This document shows, one piece after another, positions 62,536 to 64,000 of a stretch of 64,000 bases of DNA. The translations under genes and the position numbers were made by a program. How positions within the stretch are numbered: position 1 is the first letter of the stretch; each line of letters opens with the position of its first letter. This stretch comes from Osedax frankpressi. Its lineage: Eukaryota > Annelida > Polychaeta > Sabellida > Siboglinidae. The stretch spans positions 22,880,264-22,944,263 of the forward strand of contig OZ038313.1 in NCBI GenBank assembly GCA_964035775.1, in the 5' to 3' direction. Under the pieces are notes generated by a model, which was given only the letters and a program-made list of their open reading frames with translations, searched no databases and was not told the DNA's origin.

Positions 62536-64000
62536 TTAGCCTCACCTCACTTAGCCTCACCTCACTTAGCCTCACTTAGCCTCACCTCACTTAGCCTCAC
62601 CTCACTTAGCCTCACCTCACTTAGCCTCACCTCACTTAGCCTCACCTCACTTAGCCTCACCTCACTTAGCCTCACCTCACTTAGCTTCACCTCACTTAGC
62701 TTCACTTCACTTAGCCTCACCTCACTTAGCCTCACCACACTTAGCCTCACCTCACTTAGCCTCACCTCACTTAGCCTTACCTCACTTAGCCTCACCTCAC
62801 TTAGCCTCAACTCACTTAGCCTCACCTCACTGAGCCTCACCACACTTAGCCTCACCTCACTTAGCCTCAACTCACTTAGCCTTACCTCACTTAGCCTCAC
62901 CTCACTTAGCCTCACCTCACTTAGCCTCACCTTACTTAGCCTCACCTCACTTAGCCTCACCTCACTTAGCCTCACCTCACTTAGCCTCACCTCACTTAGC
63001 CTCACCTCACTTAGCCTCACCTCACTTAGCCTCACCTCACTTAGCCTCACCTCACTTAGCCTCACCTCACTTAGCCTCACCTCACTTAGCTTCACCTCAC
63101 TTAGTCTCACTTAGCCTCACCTCACTTAGCCTCACTTAGCCTCACCTCACTTAGCCTCACCTCACTTAGCCTCACCTCACTTAGCCTCACCTCACTTAGC
63201 CTCACCTCACTTAGCTTCACCTCACTTAGCTTCACTTCACTTAGCCTCACCTCACTTAGCCTCACCACACTTAGCCTCACCTCACTTAGCCTCACCTCAC
63301 TTAGCCTTACCTCACTTAGCTTCACCTCACTTAGCCTCACCTCACTTAGCCTCACCTAACTTAGCCACATCTCACTTAGCCTCACCTCACTTAGCCTCAC
63401 CTCACTTAGCCTCACCTCACTTAGCCTCACCTCACTTAGCCTCACCTCACTTAGCCTCACCTCACTTAGCCTCACCTCACTTAGCCTCAACTCACTTAGC
63501 CTCACCTCACTTAGCCTCACCTAACTTAGCCTCACCTAACTTAGCCTCACCTCACTTAGCCTCACCTCACTTAGCTTCACCTCACTTAGCCTCACCCCAC
63601 TTAGCCTCACTTAGCCACACCTCACTTAGCCTCACCTCACTTAGCCTCACCTCACTTAGCCTCACCTCACTTAGCCTCACTTAGCTTCACCTCACTTAGC
63701 CTCACCCCACTTAGCCTCACTTAGCCACACCTCACTTAGCCTCACCTCACTTAGCCTCACCTCACTTAGCCTCACCTAACTTAGCCACATCTCACTTAGC
63801 CTCACCTCACTTAGCCTTACCTCACTTAGCCTTACCTCACTTAGCCTCACCTCACTTAGCCTTACCTCACTTAGCTTCACCTCACTTAGCCTCACCTCAC
63901 TTAGCCTCACCTAACTTAGCCACATCTCACTTAGCCTCACCTCACTTAGCCTCACCTCACTTAGCCTCACCTCACTTAGCCTCACCTCACTTAGCCTCAC

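Larger units (their letters stand above)
44871..64000. repeat. Giant 15-bp satellite array, about 19 kb, running off the window
   Basis: Continuous tandem array of CACCTCACTTAGCCT, with a second class of 10-bp units (CACTTAGCCT, lacking CACCT) every few copies; roughly 1,300 units. Common variants are AGCTTC, AGTCTC, CCACAC, CAACTC, CCTTAC and CCACAACTC. The + strand is strongly C-rich with one G per unit. On the - strand (GPCPD1's transcribed sense) the unit CTAAGTGAGGTGAGG contains the donor-like GAG|GTGAGG. On the + strand it ends in the acceptor-like CCTCACTTAG. All open frames here (RLSEV repeats of 60-180 codons) are products of the 15-bp period. The right end is not in the window. Confidence 0.99.

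Noticed and set aside
44871-64000. Dozens of 60-180-codon open frames encoding RLSEV repeats, a possible repeat protein family
   Set aside because: The 15-bp unit keeps one - frame and two + frames open without stops. The frames begin and end where 10-bp units or point changes shift phase. No start context, unique domain or codon constraint.
44871-64000. Insect telomere (TTAGG) array because units contain TTAG
   Set aside because: TTAG is followed by C in almost every unit and the period is 15/10 rather than 5.
1-64000. Apicomplexan or other protist origin, suggested at first by AT-richness and low-complexity frames
   Set aside because: Rod of the RZZ complex and the CBM20-GDPD fusion with this intron structure point to an animal.
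1-64000. Transposons, virus-like elements, tRNA or rRNA genes
   Set aside because: No reverse transcriptase, transposase, integrase or capsid-like frames, no terminal repeats flanking a coding body, and no tRNA- or rRNA-like segments were recognised by eye. A tRNAscan and repeat-library search would be decisive.

Overview
The window is nuclear DNA of an AT-rich animal, most likely an invertebrate. Two split, protein-coding, metazoan-type genes lie tail to tail at its centre. Both have canonical GT-AG introns with exons whose phases join without a break. The first is a Rod/KNTC1-like gene on the + strand (980 to about 30,357; 5' end outside the window), a kinetochore subunit of the RZZ complex. 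The second is a complete GPCPD1-like gene on the - strand (44,360 to 30,855), a cytosolic glycerophosphodiester phosphodiesterase with an N-terminal CBM20 starch-binding module. RZZ and the CBM20-GDPD fusion point to Metazoa. I cannot name the phylum from sequence alone. Homology statements rest on comparison with family members from memory; no alignment was run.

Layout. 1-979: an 18-bp minisatellite and G-poor DNA, probably an upstream intron of the Rod gene. 980-30,357: about 58 small Rod exons (35-253 bp) separated by introns. About sixteen of these introns hold a tandem array, each with its own unit (4, 6, 9, 11, 12, 15, 16, 17, 18, 22, 30 or 48 bp). Several arrays start at, or within a few tens of bases of, the 5' splice site, and at least three repeat the splice-site sequence itself. 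30,358-30,854: a short convergent intergenic gap. 30,855-44,360: seventeen GPCPD1 exons whose introns carry (TA)n tracts and local duplications but hardly any of the complex arrays seen in the neighbouring gene. 44,361-44,870: upstream region with two perfect inverted repeats. 44,871-64,000: a continuous array of about 19 kb of a 15-bp unit (CACCTCACTTAGCCT) with 10-bp deletion variants and nested higher-order repeats; it runs off the window. The same unit forms an 830-bp array inside a Rod intron at 19.8-20.65 kb.

Most long open frames in the window lie inside tandem arrays and are artefacts of repeats whose unit is a multiple of three, or happens to lack stops. The true coding sequence is in short exons. 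The two genes have no obvious joint function (mitotic checkpoint; lipid and choline metabolism). No virus-like element, transposon, rRNA, tRNA or CRISPR array was recognised. The most unusual feature is the tie between minisatellites and splice signals: a triplicated donor (4,121-4,162), a donor repeated at 17-bp spacing (from 11,752), an exon end that is part of a 48-bp array (17,488-17,755), dozens of TACTAAC branch-point-like motifs (21,050-22,290), and about a thousand acceptor-like CTTAG units that read as GAG|GTGAGG donors on the opposite strand (44,871-64,000).
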